This document shows positions 61,849 through 64,000 of a stretch of 64,000 nucleotides of DNA, in pieces (position 1 is the stretch's first letter; the number at the start of each line of letters is the position of its first letter). The stretch is from the NCBI GenBank assembly GCA_944327465.1, contig CALVHH010000005.1, positions 1-64,000 on the forward strand, read 5' to 3'. The position numbers and the translations under genes were made by a program. This stretch comes from an uncultured Clostridia bacterium (lineage in GTDB: Bacteria; Bacillota; Clostridia; Christensenellales; Borkfalkiaceae). The notes under the pieces are model-generated. The model was not told the origin of the DNA. It made no database searches and was given only the letters and a program-made list of their open reading frames with translations.

Positions 61849-64000
61849 GAGAGAAGATATTAAAAAGGTACTTGTTATAGGTTCGGGTCCCATAGTCATA
61901 GGGCAGGCAGCCGAATTCGACTATGCGGGAGCGCAGGCATGCCGCGTCATGAAGGATGCGGGGCTCAACGTAGTGCTCTGTAACTCCAACCCCGCCACGA
62001 TAATGACGGACAGCGCGCTCGCCGATGAGATATATCTCGAGCCGCTCACCGTTGAAACGCTCAAAAGAATAATCATAAAGGAGCGCCCGGACAGTCTGCT
62101 TGCCTCACTCGGCGGACAGACGGGTCTCACCCTTGGCTGCAAACTTGCCAAGGAGGGCTTTTTGGATGAGTACGGCGTCAAGCTCATAGGCGTAAACGTC
62201 GATTCGATAGACAGGGCAGAGGACAGGGAACTGTTCAAAGAGACTATGAACAAGATAGGTCAGCCCGTCGTTCCTTCGGACATCGCGTACACCGTCGAAG
62301 AGTGCGTGGAGGTGGCAAACAGAATAGGCGGCTATCCCGTCATCGTCCGTCCCGCGTACACGCTGGGCGGTGCCGGCGGCGGCGTCGCCCACGACGAAGA
62401 GGAGCTCAGGCTCATTGCTCACAACGGTCTGATGCTCTCGCCCATTACCCAGGTACTCATCGAAAGATATATCGGCGGCTGGAAGGAGATAGAGTTCGAG
62501 GTGCTGCGCGACGGCGCAGGCAATGTGCTCACCGTCTGCTCTATGGAAAACTTTGACCCCGTAGGTATACACACAGGCGACTCAATCGTCATCGCGCCCG
62601 CGGTAACGCTCTCCGATAAAGAGTATCAGATGCTGCGCACGGCGTCTCTCGACATAATAACCGAACTCGGCATCGAAGGCGGCTGCAACTGTCAGTTTGC
62701 ACTCAATCCCGACTCGTTCGAATACTCCGTAATAGAAGTAAACCCCAGGGTGTCGCGCTCGTCGGCGCTCGCTTCAAAGGCTACGGGCTACCCCATAGCC
62801 AAGGTGGCGGCAAAGATAGCTTTGGGCTACACCCTCGATGAAATAAAGAACGACGTCACGGGCAAAACTTATGCCTGCTTCGAACCCACTCTGGACTACG
62901 TAGTAGTCAAGCTTCCCAAGTGGCCGTTCGATAAATTTCTGTATGCAAAGCGCACTTTGGGCACGCGCATGAAGGCTACCGGCGAAGTCATGGCGATAGG
63001 CACAAGCTTTGAAATGGCTATAATGAAGGCTGTGCGCGGCGCCGAAATTTCCTTGAACACCCTCAATATGCCCAAAATGGAGGAACTGTCCGACGGCGAG
63101 ATACGCGAAAAGCTGCACGAGCTCACCGATGAAAGATTGTTTGTCGTCTATCAGGCAATAAAGCGCGGATTCGACATAAACGAGATTTATTCGATAACGA
63201 AGATAGACGAGTGGTTCCTCAATAAGCTCAAAAATCTCTCCGACTATGAGGCGGCAATTTCCGGCAGAAAACTGAGCAAAGCCGACTATTTGAAGGGAAA
63301 AAAGTTGGGATACCCCGATAAGGCGCTTGCCGAAATTTCGGGCAATCCCCTGCCCGGGCATGTCGATGCCGCGTTCAAAATGGTCGATACCTGCGGCGCG
63401 GAATTTGCGGCGCAGACGCCCTATTTCTACTCCACTTATGACGAAAAGGAGCACGATGAAGCTCTGCCCTACGTCACGGCGAGCCGCAAGAACAAAAGGA
63501 AGAGAATAATCGTAATAGGCTCTGGTCCCATAAGGATAGGTCAGGGCATAGAGTTCGACTATTCTTCCGTACACTGCGTATGGGCGCTCAAGCGGCTCGG
63601 TTACGAAGTTATCATAATCAACAACAATCCCGAAACGGTATCTACCGACTTTGATACCGCCGACAGACTGTATTTTGAAAGTCTCACTCCCGAAGACGTT
63701 CAAAACGTCATCGATGTCGAAAAGCCCTACGGCGTAGTTGTAACGTTCGGCGGTCAGACGGCTATAAAGCTGTGCGGATATCTCGATAAAAAGGGAGTGC
63801 GCATACTCGGTACGCCCGCTTCGTCCATCGACCTCGCCGAGGACAGGGAGAAGTTTGACGAGCTTTTGGAACAGTTCCATATTGCCCGTCCCAAGGGTCT
63901 TACGGTAATGACCAAGGAAGAGGCGGTTCACGCTGCCGAAACATTGGGTTATCCCGTATTGCTCCGTCCATCGTACGTCATCGGCGGTCAGAATATGACC
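61841..64000 (+). CDS. carB: Carbamoyl-phosphate synthase large subunit (partial)
   Basis: The first 720 residues of about 1070 are present; the gene runs off the window end. The N-terminal carboxyphosphate half begins [26 protein letters not shown], with the ATP-grasp segment [15 protein letters not shown]. The second half begins near 63510 with [19 protein letters not shown], the internal duplication typical of CarB. GGAGGG precedes the ATG, which overlaps carA. The frame is open throughout. Confidence 0.96.
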   Translation, partial: MPKREDIKKVLVIGSGPIVIGQAAEFDYAGAQACRVMKDAGLNVVLCNSNPATIMTDSALADEIYLEPLTVETLKRIIIKERPDSLLASLGGQTGLTLGCKLAKEGFLDEYGVKLIGVNVDSIDRAEDRELFKETMNKIGQPVVPSDIAYTVEECVEVANRIGGYPVIVRPAYTLGGAGGGVAHDEEELRLIAHNGLMLSPITQVLIERYIGGWKEIEFEVLRDGAGNVLTVCSMENFDPVGIHTGDSIVIAPAVTLSDKEYQMLRTASLDIITELGIEGGCNCQFALNPDSFEYSVIEVNPRVSRSSALASKATGYPIAKVAAKIALGYTLDEIKNDVTGKTYACFEPTLDYVVVKLPKWPFDKFLYAKRTLGTRMKATGEVMAIGTSFEMAIMKAVRGAEISLNTLNMPKMEELSDGEIREKLHELTDERLFVVYQAIKRGFDINEIYSITKIDEWFLNKLKNLSDYEAAISGRKLSKADYLKGKKLGYPDKALAEISGNPLPGHVDAAFKMVDTCGAEFAAQTPYFYSTYDEKEHDEALPYVTASRKNKRKRIIVIGSGPIRIGQGIEFDYSSVHCVWALKRLGYEVIIINNNPETVSTDFDTADRLYFESLTPEDVQNVIDVEKPYGVVVTFGGQTAIKLCGYLDKKGVRILGTPASSIDLAEDREKFDELLEQFHIARPKGLTVMTKEEAVHAAETLGYPVLLRPSYVIGGQNMT

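Overview
The window looks like one contiguous stretch of chromosome from a bacterium of the Bacillota (Firmicutes), probably an uncultured Clostridia-like anaerobe. The reasons are a division and cell-wall (dcw) cluster opened by mraZ and containing a DivIB/FtsQ-type gene, an RNase Y gene, an XRE-cupin regulator ahead of potABCD, an A-type flavodiiron protein, a YozG-like regulator and sigma-A style promoters (TTGACA, 17 bp, TATAAT). MurE carries the DNPR motif of meso-diaminopimelate ligases, so an mDAP-type wall is expected. The taxonomic placement is inference; no rRNA is present.

Layout. 1-5400: an Amidase_6-like protein, an amidohydrolase, glutamate dehydrogenase, and a three-gene cassette (8-TM protein, small XRE regulator, lipoprotein) with its own promoter and a palindromic operator candidate. 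5500-12200: proline synthesis (proBA), an AEC transporter, an intracellular GH28 pectinase-like enzyme, a flavodiiron protein and MscL. 12298-12824: a small promoter-terminator unit holding two nearly identical 157-bp units built on a tRNA-Arg gene, followed by one intact tRNA-Arg(CCU). 13034-13498: a lipoprotein gene with an in-frame amber stop just before its lipobox. 13808-19112 (minus strand): a polyamine-type ABC transporter operon under a perfect consensus promoter. 19424-21223: an orphan Imm5-like gene, rpsT (minus) and murI.

21274-36522: the dcw cluster. A promoter with GTGG repeats (likely MraZ sites) precedes mraZ-rsmH-ftsL-like-spoVD/ftsI-murE-mraY-murD-ftsW-murA-ftsQ. A terminator then separates this from a second promoter for ftsA-ftsZ, followed by murC. 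murF, murG and murB are not in the window. 36519-38880: a DUF815 ATPase (minus) and ilvC. 39133-48706: ftsK with a very long acidic linker, rimO, pgsA, cinA, recA and nadE, packed with overlaps. 49002-54133: RNase Y, an unusual PadR-type regulator fused to a repeat region and four membrane helices (minus), an acyl-ACP thioesterase and a YgjP-like metalloprotease.

54185-64000: a complete arginine operon, argG-argC-argJ-argB-argD-argF-carA-carB, with carB running off the window end. It has a good promoter and an upstream 18-bp site close to the Gram-positive ARG box. With glutamate dehydrogenase and proBA this gives a route from ammonia and 2-oxoglutarate to glutamate, proline and arginine. Most of the window is core housekeeping. 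The least expected items are the tRNA-derived tandem array, the membrane-anchored PadR protein, the amber-interrupted lipoprotein and the palindrome next to the Imm5-like gene.
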